The position numbers and the translations under genes are program-made. A stretch of 64,000 nt of DNA from Pusillimonas sp. MFBS29 (GTDB lineage: Bacteria; Pseudomonadota; Gammaproteobacteria; Burkholderiales; Burkholderiaceae_B), in contig NZ_JAJEWL010000008.1 of assembly GCF_020687695.1 (NCBI RefSeq), forward strand, positions 169,981-233,980, in the 5' to 3' direction. Each line of letters starts with the position of its first letter. Positions within the stretch are counted from its first letter, which is position 1. The notes under the pieces were generated by a model. It made no database searches. It saw only the letters and a program-made list of their open reading frames with translations, and was not told the DNA's origin. Shown in pieces: positions 8,889-21,552 of this stretch.

Positions 8889-11042
8889 TCAATCGCTTTT
8901 ATTGAGCATGGCCTTGAGCATGCCCAGCCTGTCTTTAGGACTGGGCTCTCTGGCCGCAGCGTCTTCGACCACTTCGGGCTGACCCAGCCCCATTTCCTCG
9001 ATAAAGCGGGATTTTTCCCGCACGACATCCTCACGCGCCCGCCTTCTTTTCTTGCACCAGCTCAGGTGCAGACTGCGCTGGGCGCGGGTAATGCCCACAT
9101 ACATCAGACGGCGCTCTTCCTGAATGCGCTGCGCGAGTGCCTCTGCCGCGCTCGCAGGATCAACGTCATCTTCATCCCGCCCCAGATGCGGCAACAGCCC
9201 CTCTTCCACCCCAACCAAAAACACATGCGGGTATTCCAGCCCCTTTGAGGCATGCAAAGTAGACAGTTTGACGGCGTCTGGGTCCTCGTCGTCATTGCGA
9301 TCGAGCATCGTGACGAGCGCGACGTGCTGGACCAGCTCCAGCAGTGTCAAACGGTCTTCTTCGGATTTGCGCTTGAGCCAGCCCACGAGCTCCATGACAT
9401 TCTGCCAGCGGTTCTGGGCCGGACGCTCTTCCAGAGTGTCGTACAGGAAGCGCTCGTACTGTATGGTGCCCAGCATGTCACCCAGAACGATGCTGGCGGT
9501 ATCGGTAACCGCCCCATCCACGCCGGAAGCCCGACCCATGGCCGCAGACTCAGGTTCCGGCCCATCCAGCTGCAGGCTGGCCTGGGATGGCTGCCAGACA
9601 GGAACTTCGCCCTTGCGGCCCGCCCTTTTTTGAATGCTTTGTATGAATGTGCCGAATGTCTGCAGCGGCTCGAGTTGCTTGGCTGCCAGCCGGCCACTGT
9701 CGCCTATCTCGAAAATCGCCTCGAACAGGGAAAGCTGGTGTTCGGCCGCGAACTGCCCCAGAGTTTGCAAGGTAGCCTGGCCTATGCCGCGTCGCGGCGT
9801 TGTGACGGCACGAATAAATGCAGGATCGTCGCTGTCGTTCGCAACCAGTCGCAAATAGGCAAGAATATCGCGGATCTCAGGTTTGTCGAAAAAGCTCTGC
9901 CCTCCGGAAATGGTGTACGGGATTCTTAGGTTGCGCAAGGCTTGCTCGAGCACACGCGCCTGCTGATTACTGCGATAAAGCACCGCAAAATCACGCCATT
10001 CGGCCCGGCGCTCAAAGCGTGCCGCCGACAGCCGGATGCCTATCGATTCGGCCTCGGCCTCGTCGTTATCCATTGGGGTGAGCTGTATGGGTTCGCCCGC
10101 TCCAAGCTCGGACCAAAGCTTTTTGCCAAACAGATTAGGGTTGTGGCTGATGACCTGATTGGCGGCTGACAAAATGCTTTGCACTGAACGGTAATTCTGC
10201 TCGAGCTTGATGACCTTGATCGAGGGATAGTCCGTTGTGAGGTTTGCCAGATTCTCAACCGTGGCGCCGCGCCAGGCATAGATGGCCTGATCATCATCAC
10301 CCACCGCAGTAAACATGGCCCGCTTGCCGGTCAACCATTGCACCAGACGGTACTGGCACACGTTGGTGTCCTGATACTCGTCAACCAGCAGGTAATGCAC
10401 ACGAGCCTGCCAGCGCTGCCTGACTTCGGAATTGTGCTCAAGCAGCATGGCGGGCAGGCGAATCAGGTCATCAAAATCAACAGCCTGATAAGCGGCCAGC
10501 GTCGCGCTATAGCTGCGATATATTTTTGCGGCCTCCGCTTCGCTCGGCGATGAGGCGCTGCGATCCGCCGCATCAGGATCCATCAAGGCATTTTTCCACA
10601 GCGAAATATTCTGCTGCACTGCCCGCAGACGCGCCTTGTCGGTGGTTGCAAGCAGTTCCTGGATAATCGCCAGTGCATCGTTCGAATCAAGGATGGAAAA
10701 CTGCGGCTTCAGGCCGGCATGCACAGCCTCTTCCCTGAGAAAACGCAGCCCCAGCGAATGGAAGGTACTGACAGTCAGACCTTTGGCAAGCTTACTGTCC
10801 ACCAGCTGCCTGACCCGCTCGCTCATCTCGCGCGCGGCCTTGTTGGTGAAGGTCAGGGCAACCACCTGCCTGGCCTGATAGCCACATTCTCGCAACAAAT
10901 AGGCGATCTTCTGTGTAATTACGCGCGTCTTGCCGCTGCCTGCACCAGCCAGCACCAGGCACGGGCCATCCAGATACAACACCGCCTGGCGTTGCATCGT
11001 GTTCATGTCGGTGGCGACGGTGTGGCCTGGCTGCTGACTCAA
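8889..11042 (-). CDS. rep: ATP-dependent DNA helicase Rep
   Basis: Superfamily 1A 3'-5' helicase that clears proteins and restarts stalled replication forks. Walker A GAGSGKT is at about 33-39 and the DEYQDTN Walker B, TFHSLG, QNYRS and VTRAQR-type motifs follow in order. I start at a TTG because AAGGAAGG sits seven bases upstream and overlaps the priA stop; the ATG at 11006 is the alternative. The open frame continues upstream inside priA, but that part has no Rep similarity. At 717 residues it is longer than E. coli Rep (673), partly because of an insert of about 50 residues (WQPSQASLQLDG...) in the second half. Tightly linked to priA, another fork-restart protein. Confidence 0.92.
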   Translation of the reverse strand: MSQQPGHTVATDMNTMQRQAVLYLDGPCLVLAGAGSGKTRVITQKIAYLLRECGYQARQVVALTFTNKAAREMSERVRQLVDSKLAKGLTVSTFHSLGLRFLREEAVHAGLKPQFSILDSNDALAIIQELLATTDKARLRAVQQNISLWKNALMDPDAADRSASSPSEAEAAKIYRSYSATLAAYQAVDFDDLIRLPAMLLEHNSEVRQRWQARVHYLLVDEYQDTNVCQYRLVQWLTGKRAMFTAVGDDDQAIYAWRGATVENLANLTTDYPSIKVIKLEQNYRSVQSILSAANQVISHNPNLFGKKLWSELGAGEPIQLTPMDNDEAEAESIGIRLSAARFERRAEWRDFAVLYRSNQQARVLEQALRNLRIPYTISGGQSFFDKPEIRDILAYLRLVANDSDDPAFIRAVTTPRRGIGQATLQTLGQFAAEHQLSLFEAIFEIGDSGRLAAKQLEPLQTFGTFIQSIQKRAGRKGEVPVWQPSQASLQLDGPEPESAAMGRASGVDGAVTDTASIVLGDMLGTIQYERFLYDTLEERPAQNRWQNVMELVGWLKRKSEEDRLTLLELVQHVALVTMLDRNDDEDPDAVKLSTLHASKGLEYPHVFLVGVEEGLLPHLGRDEDDVDPASAAEALAQRIQEERRLMYVGITRAQRSLHLSWCKKRRRAREDVVREKSRFIEEMGLGQPEVVEDAAAREPSPKDRLGMLKAMLNKSD

Positions 11043-11055
11043 GTGATAGCCTTCC

Positions 11056-13170
11056 TTATATTTCCAGGGGATCGACTTCGAGGTTCCAGCGTACCCGGAA
11101 AGCCCTGGCCTCGGTCGCCAGCGCACTAGCCCAGGTTGTGAGGAAGGCCTGCAACGCAGGACGATTGGCACTTTCCACCAGCAACTGGGCCCGCTCAATG
11201 TTGGCCACCCGCACGACGCGCAATGGGACCGGATCATACAGCGTGAGCGCGGATGCGGTCGGATATTGATCTGCGAACCTTTCAGGCAATTGACGTGCAT
11301 GCGCAAGAAAGTCCAGAGCGGCGGCCAGCTCTCGGGCTTCGGCGGTAAGCAGCGCCTGATAGGCATACGGAGGTAGTCCCACTGCTTCCCTTTCCGCCAG
11401 ACCATATTCGGCAAAGCCTGGATAATCATGGCGCAACAGCGCCTGGTAAACAGGTTGTTCGGGGTAATCGGTCTGGATGATAACTTCGCCACCCTTGACA
11501 TGACGGCCCGCGCGGCCCGCCACCTGCATCAACTGTGCAAACAAGCGTTCGGGCGCACGAAAGTCTTGTGCAAACAGCATCGCATCGGCATTAAGTACGC
11601 CGACCAGCCCCAGATTGGCAAAGTCATGTCCTTTGGCAACCATTTGCGTTCCCACCAGCAGGTCGACTTCACCGGCATGTACCTTGGCAAACAACGCTGC
11701 CGCACTCCCCTTGAGTCGTGTGCTGTCGGCATCAATGCGTGCAATCCTGGCAGACGGGAACAGCTCCGCCAGATACTCTTCCACGCGCTGCGTACCCCGG
11801 CCCATGGGTTTCAGGTCCTGGTCGCCGCAATCGGGACAGGCGTGCGGGACACGTGCCTGGTAACCACAATGATGACATTGCAAATAATTGCGCCGCGCCG
11901 TACCTGCCCGGTGCAATACAGTATAGGCGGTGCAGCGTGGGCACTGACTGACCCAGCCACAGGACGCACAATTGAGTACCGGGGCATATCCGCGCCGGTT
12001 CAGAAAAATCAGCGATTGCTGCCCCGCCTCGAGACGTTCGCCCAGGGCCTTGATCAACTGTGGTGAAAACCCTTGCTGCATTGCCAGCCGTCGGGTATCG
12101 ACCAGCCTGACGCTGGGCAGCTCCACGGCTTTGGCACGCTCCGGCAGGGAGAATCGCAAATAATGGCCGGTTTCGGCGTGGTTCCAGCTTTCCAGCGAGG
12201 GAGTGGCCGAACCCAGCACAACCGGAATATTCCGGTCACGTCCACGCCATACCGCCAGATCACGGGCTGAATAGCGCAGACCATCTTGTTGCTTGTACGA
12301 GGCGTCGTGCTCTTCGTCAACGATAATCAGACCCAGGTCGGGCAAAGGAGCAAAAATCGACAGCCGCGTACCCAACAGAACCCGTGCTTCGCCCCGATGC
12401 GCCCTCATCCACGCCCGGAGGCGTTCCCCGTCGGCCAGGCCACTGTGCATCACAGCCAGCATTTCGCCGCCCGCGATGCCCGCCAGACGGGTTCGCAGCG
12501 ATTGCTCGAGCTGTGGCGTGAGATTGATCTCGGGCACCATGAACAACACCTGGCCGCCACGCGCCAGCACGGCCTGGGCGGCATGCAGATAGACCTCGGT
12601 CTTGCCACTGCCCGTGACGCCATGCAGCAATATGGTTTTATGGCCTTGCTGCCCTGCGATGGCCTGCATTGCCTGCGCCTGAGCCGGATTCAGGGCGGGC
12701 GGAACATCAGCCCCGACTATGGCGGGCTCAGGCTTGGCCCGTTTGTCCATACGCCTGACCGGTCCGCCGGCCGAACGCTTGCCTTGATAGGCTGATACCT
12801 TGCGCAGCCCTGCAGGCAAGGCCGGCAGCATCACTTCGCCCAAAGGCCGCTGATAGTACTGCGCGGCAAATGATGCCAGGCGCAACCAATCAGGCGGAAG
12901 CGCAGGCGTGTCGTCAAGGACTTCTTCGACCAGCTTGGCTATACCGGGATCAATCGCAGGCTGCGACGGGGTATCGACCACAACACCCACGAGCTTGCGA
13001 CGACCAAAAGGCACAATGACTCGTGTGCCAATCGGTACAAATACTGCGCTGCAATAATCAAAAAGGCCTTGCACTGGTACATCGAGCGCCACACGCACCC
13101 AGAAACCCATTCCGGCAGGTTGCCCCGCCCCAGTGGATTCAGGTATGGGGGAAGTGTGGAGTGTGGGCAT
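11056..13170 (-). CDS. priA: primosomal replication restart protein PriA
   Basis: DEAH-box 3'-5' helicase that recognises abandoned forks and reloads DnaB. N-terminal 3'-DNA binding domain, Walker A HGVTGSGKTEVY, Walker B DEEHD, and the zinc-binding module with paired cysteines (CASCG, CPRC, CHHCG, CPDCG) are all visible; 704 residues. The start is ATG; a TTG one codon upstream is less likely. The gene lies 13 bp before rep and the two probably form an operon for replication restart. A consensus DnaA box lies in the upstream spacer. Confidence 0.95.
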   Translation of the reverse strand: MPTLHTSPIPESTGAGQPAGMGFWVRVALDVPVQGLFDYCSAVFVPIGTRVIVPFGRRKLVGVVVDTPSQPAIDPGIAKLVEEVLDDTPALPPDWLRLASFAAQYYQRPLGEVMLPALPAGLRKVSAYQGKRSAGGPVRRMDKRAKPEPAIVGADVPPALNPAQAQAMQAIAGQQGHKTILLHGVTGSGKTEVYLHAAQAVLARGGQVLFMVPEINLTPQLEQSLRTRLAGIAGGEMLAVMHSGLADGERLRAWMRAHRGEARVLLGTRLSIFAPLPDLGLIIVDEEHDASYKQQDGLRYSARDLAVWRGRDRNIPVVLGSATPSLESWNHAETGHYLRFSLPERAKAVELPSVRLVDTRRLAMQQGFSPQLIKALGERLEAGQQSLIFLNRRGYAPVLNCASCGWVSQCPRCTAYTVLHRAGTARRNYLQCHHCGYQARVPHACPDCGDQDLKPMGRGTQRVEEYLAELFPSARIARIDADSTRLKGSAAALFAKVHAGEVDLLVGTQMVAKGHDFANLGLVGVLNADAMLFAQDFRAPERLFAQLMQVAGRAGRHVKGGEVIIQTDYPEQPVYQALLRHDYPGFAEYGLAEREAVGLPPYAYQALLTAEARELAAALDFLAHARQLPERFADQYPTASALTLYDPVPLRVVRVANIERAQLLVESANRPALQAFLTTWASALATEARAFRVRWNLEVDPLEI

Positions 13171-13484
13171 CAATACTTCAAGTAAATTCTTGCTTAGGGC
13201 GTTAAACGCCCGTGGTTACGGGCTTTCGACAAATTCCAGCGCAGCCTGTGGATAACTTTGGGGAAAATTTGTCGAACAACTGCCGAAAAGTCAACGCACT
13301 CAGCCTTATTATTTTGCTTCAAGGCAGCATGAAATTCAATTTTTCATTTAAAATTAAATACTTATACTCAAAATCAAGATTGCAACCCAGCTTATTTCAG
13401 AAATGTTGCATAGCACCGAAATCTGTGCACAACCTTGACAGGCGGCACATGAAACAGGTTGGTTCCAATGGCCGCCAGCCCCGT
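13171..13484. other. hemE-priA spacer with hairpin, DnaA box and AT-rich tract
   Basis: No gene seen. Contents: a GCCCGT/ACGGGC hairpin (13208-13223), a consensus DnaA box TGTGGATAA (13247-13255), and an AT-rich stretch at about 13310-13400 that probably holds the priA promoter on the minus strand. No hairpin with a U-tract typical of a terminator follows hemE. Confidence 0.5.
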
Positions 13485-14555
13485 TCAGTGCTTTGAACGA
13501 CTGTATGTATGCACCTCGTCGACCAATGCCGTAACTGCCTCGGGTGGGGTAAAGCGCGATATGCCGTGACCCAGGTTGAATACGTGGCCACCTTGCCCTA
13601 CGGGGCCAAAGTCATCGATGACCTTGCGTGCCTGGGCACGGATCGCGGCATCTCCGCCAAACAGCACCATGGGGTCAAGATTGCCCTGCAAGGCAACGGC
13701 ATCACCAAGGCGTTGACGGATTTTGGCCATATTGGCGGTCCAGTCCAGGCCCATGGCGTCGCATCCGGTGGTGACGATGTCTTCTGCCCACTGAGCACCA
13801 CCCTTGGTAAAGACAATGACCGGGACCCTGCGCCCTTCGTGCTCGCGGATCAGGCCCTGCACAACCTGGCGTGTATAAGCCAGCGAGAATTCCTGGAACT
13901 GGTGATCAGCCAGCACACCGCCCCAGCTGTCGAAAATCATGACCGCCTGCGCACCAGCCTGGATCTGCTGATTCAGGTATTGCTGCGTAGCCTGGGCGTT
14001 GATATCGAGAATGCGATGCAGCAGGTCGGGGCGGCTGTACATCATGGACTTGATGAGGCGATAGTCGCTGGAACCTTGCCCTTCTACCATGTAGCAACCT
14101 ACTGTCCAGGGGCTGCCTGCAAAACCGATAAGGGGAACCTTGCCGTCGAGCTCTTTGCGTATAAGGGATACGGCATCGAAAACGTACTGCAGCCTGGACA
14201 TATCGGGCACAGTGAGCTTGCGGACGTCGTCTTCATTGCGCACGGGATGGGCAAACTTCGGGCCCTCGCCTTGCAGGAAATCCAGGCCCAATCCCATGGC
14301 ATGGGGAATGGTCAGGATGTCGGAAAACAGGATGGCCGCGTCGAGATCGAAGCGCTCGAGAGGCTGCAACGTGACTTCACAGGCGTAGGTGCGATTTTGC
14401 GCCAGCGCCAGAAACGACCCTGCTTTTGCTCGGGTTTCGTTGTACTCGGGCAGATAACGACCTGCCTGGCGCATAAGCCAGATAGGAGTGTAAGGCACTG
14501 GCTCGCGCAAAAGCGCACGCAGGAAGACATCGTTTTTCAGGGTTGGAGCGGTCAC
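13485..14555 (-). CDS. hemE: uroporphyrinogen decarboxylase
   Basis: Decarboxylates uroporphyrinogen III to coproporphyrinogen III in haem synthesis; cytosolic homodimer. The family signatures [14 protein letters not shown] near residues 25-38 and the GGVLADHQF...FTKGGAQ region are present, and 356 residues is the usual length. It lies upstream of priA on the same strand, separated by about 310 bp. The haem gene hemA is elsewhere in the window, as usual for scattered haem genes in this group. Confidence 0.96.
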   Translation of the reverse strand: MTAPTLKNDVFLRALLREPVPYTPIWLMRQAGRYLPEYNETRAKAGSFLALAQNRTYACEVTLQPLERFDLDAAILFSDILTIPHAMGLGLDFLQGEGPKFAHPVRNEDDVRKLTVPDMSRLQYVFDAVSLIRKELDGKVPLIGFAGSPWTVGCYMVEGQGSSDYRLIKSMMYSRPDLLHRILDINAQATQQYLNQQIQAGAQAVMIFDSWGGVLADHQFQEFSLAYTRQVVQGLIREHEGRRVPVIVFTKGGAQWAEDIVTTGCDAMGLDWTANMAKIRQRLGDAVALQGNLDPMVLFGGDAAIRAQARKVIDDFGPVGQGGHVFNLGHGISRFTPPEAVTALVDEVHTYSRSKH

Positions 14556-14583
14556 GTTGATCCTTATTTGAAGACTATTGATT

Positions 14584-15387
14584 TTACCCGTCTACGGGGA
14601 AGTTAGGGCTGGACTCGCAGCGGTATGGCGCGGCATCGATATTGTGTTTGCGCATAAGCGCCCAGAAGGCACGCCGATGCTTCTGGGCTGAACGGGCGGC
14701 CATGGCAATATTACCTGAATGACGCCCCAGAGCGGCCTTGATATAAGCCCGTTCGAACCTTTCGATTACCCTGCCCTTTGCCGCGCGGAAAGATTCTTTG
14801 GTGGTAGCACTGCGCGAGGCCGAAGCAATGGCAAAGGCCTCGAGTTCGGCACCACTGCGGTCCAGTATGGACTGATGCATGGCCTCTTCGTCGAGAAGGG
14901 CGAGCTCGGTGGATTGGCGATACTGATTTGCCGCGTCGACCAAGGCCTGGCACCCCACACCCGGCGAACTGACATTATACCGACGTGTACCAAGCAAGCG
15001 TTCGATACGCGCACGCAGCTCTTCCATGCAGATGGGATCGCGGATGAAGTCGGCCAGGCCCAGGCTGAACAGATCGTGAAGCGCGCTTGCCTTCAGGTCG
15101 CTGACCAGGGCAACGACTGGCGTCTGCAAGATTCCGCCCGCACTGGACAGCGCCATGCGTATCCAGCCCAGATTGGGTGGCGATACCGGTACAAGGCAGG
15201 CATCAAAGCGCTGCAGGCGCATGCAGGCGTTAGCCAGCACATGCACGGACTCGGTATCGGTGCTGTCTATGGTGCTGTCGAACACCTGCAGGTGCAAGCG
15301 CCCGCCCGCATGAACGCCATGGTACTGACCGATACGGTCGGCGTCGTAATCGGTGCACAGCAAGGCGCAATCGAGACGTTCCCTCAT
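14584..15387 (-). CDS. Fis-type HTH protein with degenerate receiver-like N terminus
   Basis: A 267-residue putative transcription regulator. The C-terminal segment ([21 protein letters not shown]... ) resembles the Fis-type helix-turn-helix that ends NtrC-family sigma54 activators. The N-terminal 120 residues look like a receiver domain but lack a clear acidic pocket and phospho-acceptor aspartate, and the central AAA+ ATPase domain of sigma54 activators is missing. It therefore cannot open sigma54 promoters by itself. The ATG is chosen for AGGAG six bases upstream. It lies 29 bp upstream of hemE and may be cotranscribed with it. Confidence 0.8.
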   Translation of the reverse strand: MRERLDCALLCTDYDADRIGQYHGVHAGGRLHLQVFDSTIDSTDTESVHVLANACMRLQRFDACLVPVSPPNLGWIRMALSSAGGILQTPVVALVSDLKASALHDLFSLGLADFIRDPICMEELRARIERLLGTRRYNVSSPGVGCQALVDAANQYRQSTELALLDEEAMHQSILDRSGAELEAFAIASASRSATTKESFRAAKGRVIERFERAYIKAALGRHSGNIAMAARSAQKHRRAFWALMRKHNIDAAPYRCESSPNFPVDG

Positions 15388-15485
15388 GGTTTTCTCCTGA
15401 ATTATTGTTTGTCGGGACGGCCCCAGCATAGTCAGCCGCCTGTAGCGCAACAATTCGGAAAAATCTGAACTCGGGAAATACGTAC

Positions 15486-15518
15486 AAAAAAGCCCTGCCG
15501 TAAAAACCGACAGGGCTT
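15486..15518 (-). terminator. terminator of the ATP synthase operon
   Basis: On the minus strand AGCCCTG and CAGGGCT (15491-15517) form a stem followed by a run of T. It lies 43 bp past the atpC stop and closes the nine-gene atp operon. Confidence 0.85.
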
Positions 15519-15560
15519 ATCAGAGGGGCCGACGCTACTGCGCATGGCCCGATTCGTGTA

Positions 15561-15986
15561 TCAGTGCTTGCGTCGCAACTGGCTTAGCTTGCGCGCGGCC
15601 GCAGCCTGGGCTGCCAGCATGGCCAGCTCGGCTTCGACAACGGCAATATCAGCCTTGTCCTTGGTGTTGCGCAGTGCTTCTTCAGCACGTTTGCGTGCAT
15701 CCAGAGCCTTGGCTTCATCAAGGTCTTCGGCACGGATGGCAGTGTCGGACAACACGGTTACCGCACCGGGCTGAATCTCGAGGATACCGCCGGCAACAAA
15801 GACATTAACTTCTGTGCCATCGGCCTGAACGACTTTCACGGTTCCCGGGCGTATGCGCGAGATAAGCGGCGTGTGGCCGGGCAGTATGCCCAGCTCACCG
15901 GACTCGCCAGGCAGCGTCACGAAAGTTGCCTGGCCGGCAAAAATCGACTCTTCCGCACTGACGATGTCAACTTGCAAGTTGGCCAT
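15561..15986 (-). CDS. atpC: ATP synthase F1 subunit epsilon
   Basis: Central-stalk subunit that couples rotation to Fo and inhibits ATP hydrolysis. The N-terminal beta-sandwich ([15 protein letters not shown]) and a C-terminal helical hairpin rich in Ala and Lys/Arg are present; 141 residues is normal. Last gene of the operon, 9 bp after atpD, and followed by the operon terminator. Confidence 0.96.
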   Translation of the reverse strand: MANLQVDIVSAEESIFAGQATFVTLPGESGELGILPGHTPLISRIRPGTVKVVQADGTEVNVFVAGGILEIQPGAVTVLSDTAIRAEDLDEAKALDARKRAEEALRNTKDKADIAVVEAELAMLAAQAAAARKLSQLRRKH

Positions 15987-15995
15987 GTGTAATCC

Positions 15996-17429
<1,434 letters not shown>

Positions 17430-17465
17430 CTAAATATCTTTGACGGGTTGCCTTTCTGTTTAACC

Positions 17466-18377
17466 TCAAACAGCGGCAGCGCCCCCCACGATTTCTGAAA
17501 TTTCTTTGGTAATGGCGGCTTGACGGGTCTTGTTGTAGACCAGTTCAAGTTCACCGATGACTTTCTTGGCGTTATCGGAAGCGGCCTTCATGGCCACCAT
17601 GCGCGCCGATTGTTCGGAGGCCATATTTTCGGCCACCGCCTGGTACACCAGGCCTTCGACATAGCGCATCAACAGGTCGTCAATCACGGTTTTGGAGTCA
17701 GGCTCGTAGATGTAATCCCAGCCATAGCTGGTCTTGACCACATCTTTCTCTTCTTCAGCCGCACCATCTTGCGATTGAAACGGATCAGCCAGGCCGCTGG
17801 GCAAAGGCAACAAGCGGATAAAGCTGGGATCCTGCTTCATGGTATTGACGAAACGGTTCGTTGCCAGATAAATGGCATCGACCTTGCCGTCGATAAAGTC
17901 GTCTATCTGTACCTTGATGGCACCGATAAGACGCTCAAGGTTGGGAGTATCGCCCAGCTGCACTTCCTGGGAAACCAGGTTTGCGCCAATACGCGACAGG
18001 GTACTAGCACCCTTGTTACCCAGCGCAGTTGCCTGCACCTTGATGCCTTTCTGATCGAATTCCTTAAGACGGGCCAGCACCAGACGCATGATGTTGGTGT
18101 TCAGGCCGCCGCACAGACCCTTGTCTGTAGTCACGACAACAACACCGACGGATTTAACGTCGCTGCGTTCGATCATGTAGGGGTGCGTGTAGTCGGGATG
18201 CGCCTGCATCAAATGAGCAGCGATCTCGCGCACCTTGGTTGCATAGGGACGGCCGGCACGCATCCGCTCTTGCGCCTTGCGCATCTTGGATGCCGCCACC
18301 ATCTCCATGGCTTTGGTGATCTTGCGCGTGTTTTGCACGCTCTTGATCTTGGTTCGAATTTCCTTGATTCCGGCCAT
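17466..18377 (-). CDS. atpG: ATP synthase F1 subunit gamma
   Basis: Rotating shaft of F1. The conserved N terminus ([27 protein letters not shown] region), the central [10 protein letters not shown] segment, and the C-terminal coiled-coil helix ending in [12 protein letters not shown] match the family; 303 residues. A short insert with acidic residues (about 196-215) is usual in betaproteobacteria. Between atpA and atpD as expected. Confidence 0.97.
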   Translation of the reverse strand: MAGIKEIRTKIKSVQNTRKITKAMEMVAASKMRKAQERMRAGRPYATKVREIAAHLMQAHPDYTHPYMIERSDVKSVGVVVVTTDKGLCGGLNTNIMRLVLARLKEFDQKGIKVQATALGNKGASTLSRIGANLVSQEVQLGDTPNLERLIGAIKVQIDDFIDGKVDAIYLATNRFVNTMKQDPSFIRLLPLPSGLADPFQSQDGAAEEEKDVVKTSYGWDYIYEPDSKTVIDDLLMRYVEGLVYQAVAENMASEQSARMVAMKAASDNAKKVIGELELVYNKTRQAAITKEISEIVGGAAAV

Positions 18378-18476
18378 CGCTCTTTCCTGAAAGGGCGTTA
18401 TGACAGAGCCCGGATGGGCTCTGCATTACGTATGGATACTGAAGCAGCCATGCTTCATCACCCTAAACAGTCAAAA

Positions 18477-20018
18477 TTAAAAAGCACCGTGCTTTTTGAA
18501 CTCTTGTATGGCTGCGGCCAATTCGGCTTCGTCTTCCTTGGACAGTTCCTTGGTGTCTTCGATACGCTGGATCAGACCTTCGTTCTTGGACTTCAGGTTT
18601 TCCTTCAGCGCTTTTTCGAAAGCCAGGATCTGTTCAACTTCGAGGTCGTCGAGGTAGCCGTTATTGACCGAGTACAGCGTTACAGCCTGCTCCCAAACCT
18701 GCAGAGGCTGATATTGGGGCTGCTTGAGCAGCTCAACCACACGCTTGCCGCGCTCGAGCTGACGACGTGTTGCGTCGTCGAGGTCGGAGGCGAACTGGGC
18801 GAATGCTGCCAATTCACGATACTGTGCCAAGTCGGTACGAATACCGCCGGACAACTTCTTCACGACCTTGGTCTGTGCCGAGCCACCCACACGCGATACC
18901 GAGATACCAGCGTTAATGGCGGGGCGCACACCTGCGTTGAACAAGTCGGTTTCCAGGAAGATCTGACCGTCGGTAATCGAAATTACGTTGGTCGGAACGA
19001 ATGCGGAAACGTCACCAGCCTGGGTTTCAATGATAGGCAATGCTGTGAGCGAGCCGGTTTTACCCTTGACTTCGCCGTTGGTGAACTTCTCGACGTAGTC
19101 GGCGTTCACGCGTGCGGCGCGTTCCAGCAAGCGGGAGTGCAGATAGAACACGTCGCCGGGATATGCTTCACGGCCTGGAGGACGACGCAGCAGCAGCGAA
19201 ACCTGGCGGTAGGCCCAAGCCTGCTTGGTCAGGTCATCATAAATGATGAGGGCGTCTTCGCCGCGGTCGCGGAAGTATTCACCCATGGTGCAGCCCGAAT
19301 AAGCCGACAGGTACTGCATGGCAGCGGAGTCGGATGCGGCGGCAGCCACGATAATGGTGTATTCCAGCGCGCCGTGCTCTTCGAGCTTGCGAACAACGTT
19401 GCTGATTGTGGACGCTTTCTGGCCAATGGCGACGTACACGCAGGTAACGTCTTTGCCTTTCTGGCTGATGATGGTGTCAACAGCGACAGCTGTCTTACCC
19501 GTTTGGCGGTCACCGATGATAAGTTCGCGCTGGCCACGACCAACGGGAACCATGGAGTCGATAGCCTTGATGCCGGTTTGCAGCGGTTGCGATACCGACT
19601 GACGGGCAATCACGCCTGGCGCGACTTTTTCAATGATGTCGGTTGCCTTGGCGTTGATGGGACCTTTGCCGTCGATGGGCGAACCCAGAGCGTCGACGAC
19701 GCGGCCACGAAGTTCGGGACCGACCGGCACTTCAAGAATGCGGCCGGTGGTTTTGACCGGGTCGCCTTCCGACACACCGGTGTAGTCACCCAGAATAACG
19801 GCGCCAACGGAGTCACGCTCGAGGTTGAGCGCCAGACCGAACACGTTATTCGGGAATTCAAGCATTTCGCCTTGCATCACGTCGGACAAACCGTGGATGC
19901 GGGTAATACCGTCGGTCACGGAAACAACCGTGCCCTGCGTACGTACGTCGGTCGACGCGCCCAAGCCTTCGATGCGGCTTTTGAGCAGTTCGCTGATCTC
20001 TGACGGGTTAAGTTGCAT
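18477..20018 (-). CDS. atpA: ATP synthase F1 subunit alpha
   Basis: Non-catalytic nucleotide-binding subunit that alternates with beta. Walker [10 protein letters not shown] near residue 169-177 and the visible N-terminal segment [17 protein letters not shown], which contacts delta, are present; 513 residues, the standard length. It follows atpH after 36 bp. Confidence 0.98.
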   Translation of the reverse strand: MQLNPSEISELLKSRIEGLGASTDVRTQGTVVSVTDGITRIHGLSDVMQGEMLEFPNNVFGLALNLERDSVGAVILGDYTGVSEGDPVKTTGRILEVPVGPELRGRVVDALGSPIDGKGPINAKATDIIEKVAPGVIARQSVSQPLQTGIKAIDSMVPVGRGQRELIIGDRQTGKTAVAVDTIISQKGKDVTCVYVAIGQKASTISNVVRKLEEHGALEYTIIVAAAASDSAAMQYLSAYSGCTMGEYFRDRGEDALIIYDDLTKQAWAYRQVSLLLRRPPGREAYPGDVFYLHSRLLERAARVNADYVEKFTNGEVKGKTGSLTALPIIETQAGDVSAFVPTNVISITDGQIFLETDLFNAGVRPAINAGISVSRVGGSAQTKVVKKLSGGIRTDLAQYRELAAFAQFASDLDDATRRQLERGKRVVELLKQPQYQPLQVWEQAVTLYSVNNGYLDDLEVEQILAFEKALKENLKSKNEGLIQRIEDTKELSKEDEAELAAAIQEFKKHGAF

Positions 20019-20054
20019 GTTCAGACTCCTGGAATCCTGTTATACCGGCACGCG

Positions 20055-20597
20055 TCAGGCGGCCAGAGTATCGCGCATGCGGGCCAATTGGGCCTGCACG
20101 GACGTATCAAGTACTTGATCACCTACCGTTACGCGTACGCCACCGATAAGGTCGGCATCCACCGTAACAGCCGGTTTGAGCTTGAGGCCGAATTTCTTTT
20201 CCAGCCCCGACACAAGCTGCTGCACCTGATCGTCGCTGAGCGCATACGCGCTGCGAATATCAGCCAGCGCGGTGCCTTCGTGCTGGTTTTTCAGTATTTC
20301 GAATTGCTCGGCAATCTGCGGCAAGACCAGAATACGATTGTTGCTGATCAGCAATTCTATGAAATTGCGTGCTTGAACCGGCAACTGCGATTTGATCAGG
20401 CCTGCAAACAGCTCGATGCGTTGAGCTGCATTCAGGCGCGGATCGGTCAGCGCTTCGCGCACGTCGTCCTGGCTTGCCACCTGTGCAAGCTCGGACACCA
20501 GACCGGACCACGACTCCAGGCCGGTGGCCTGGTCGTTGCGTGCCGTTGCGAACAACGCTTCGGCGTATGGTCTGGCAATAGTCGATAGTTCAGCCAT
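20055..20597 (-). CDS. atpH: ATP synthase F1 subunit delta
   Basis: Links F1 to the peripheral stalk. N-terminal helical bundle ([14 protein letters not shown]) and the C-terminal motif [16 protein letters not shown] are typical; 180 residues. It lies 14 bp after atpF. Confidence 0.96.
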   Translation of the reverse strand: MAELSTIARPYAEALFATARNDQATGLESWSGLVSELAQVASQDDVREALTDPRLNAAQRIELFAGLIKSQLPVQARNFIELLISNNRILVLPQIAEQFEILKNQHEGTALADIRSAYALSDDQVQQLVSGLEKKFGLKLKPAVTVDADLIGGVRVTVGDQVLDTSVQAQLARMRDTLAA

Positions 20598-20611
20598 GGC
20601 CTGCCCTGAGT

Positions 20612-21082
20612 TTAGAGTTGCGCCTTGAGCTGGTCCAACAGCTCGGCGTGTGCCTGTGCGTCGACTTCTCGTTTGAGAATCTGCTCGGCGCCTTTAACCG
20701 CAAGGACGGCTACATCGTTGCGCAGGCTTTCACGGATACGCTGCGCCTCTTGGGCTGCGTCTTGCTGAGCCTGTGCCACAATGCGCGCTTTCTCGGCTTC
20801 CGCTTCACGGCGAGCCTGGTCCAGAATAGCGGCAGCCTGCTTCTCGGCTTCGACCATGCGAGCATGGTTTTCTGTTTTTGCAGATGCCTCGATCAGGCTG
20901 ATGCGTGCCTGGGCCTGGGCCAGATCGGCCTTGCCCTTATCGGCGGCGGCAAGGCCGTCGGCGATTTTCTGGCGACGATCATCCATTGCTTTCGTGAGTG
21001 GCGGCCATACGAATTTCATCGTAAACCAGCCAAGCACGAAAAACACGATCATCTGAAAAAAGAGAGTCGCGTTTAAATTCAC
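20612..21082 (-). CDS. atpF: ATP synthase Fo subunit b
   Basis: Peripheral stalk subunit: a single N-terminal membrane helix ([19 protein letters not shown]), then a long charged, Ala-rich helix that dimerises as a right-handed coiled coil. 156 residues, the usual proteobacterial length. Confidence 0.96.
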   Translation of the reverse strand: MNLNATLFFQMIVFFVLGWFTMKFVWPPLTKAMDDRRQKIADGLAAADKGKADLAQAQARISLIEASAKTENHARMVEAEKQAAAILDQARREAEAEKARIVAQAQQDAAQEAQRIRESLRNDVAVLAVKGAEQILKREVDAQAHAELLDQLKAQL

Positions 21083-21208
21083 GGTCGTTTCCCTTTAATA
21101 CCACGGGTGCCAGGCAGCCCTGCTGCATGACACTGGATGTCCAAGCCGCGAACCAGCGAGAAAGCCGGCTCGTAGCTGCTTAACCCGCCGGGAGGCGAGC
21201 TGCAATGC

Positions 21209-21487
<279 letters not shown>

Positions 21488-21552
21488 TCAAAAAACTGCA
21501 TCGCAAGAAAATCTTGCACCCCGGCTGGACTTACCGCCCAGACCGAAAACTA

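Noticed and set aside
11043..11501. Extension of Rep by about 150 residues upstream into priA
   Set aside because: The extra part has no helicase similarity, and the TTG with strong ribosome site at the end of priA explains the start.
17520..20003. Open frame of 827 codons on the plus strand across atpG and atpA
   Set aside because: It is antisense to two highly conserved genes; strong codon bias leaves the opposite frame open. It has no recognisable domain and no ribosome site.
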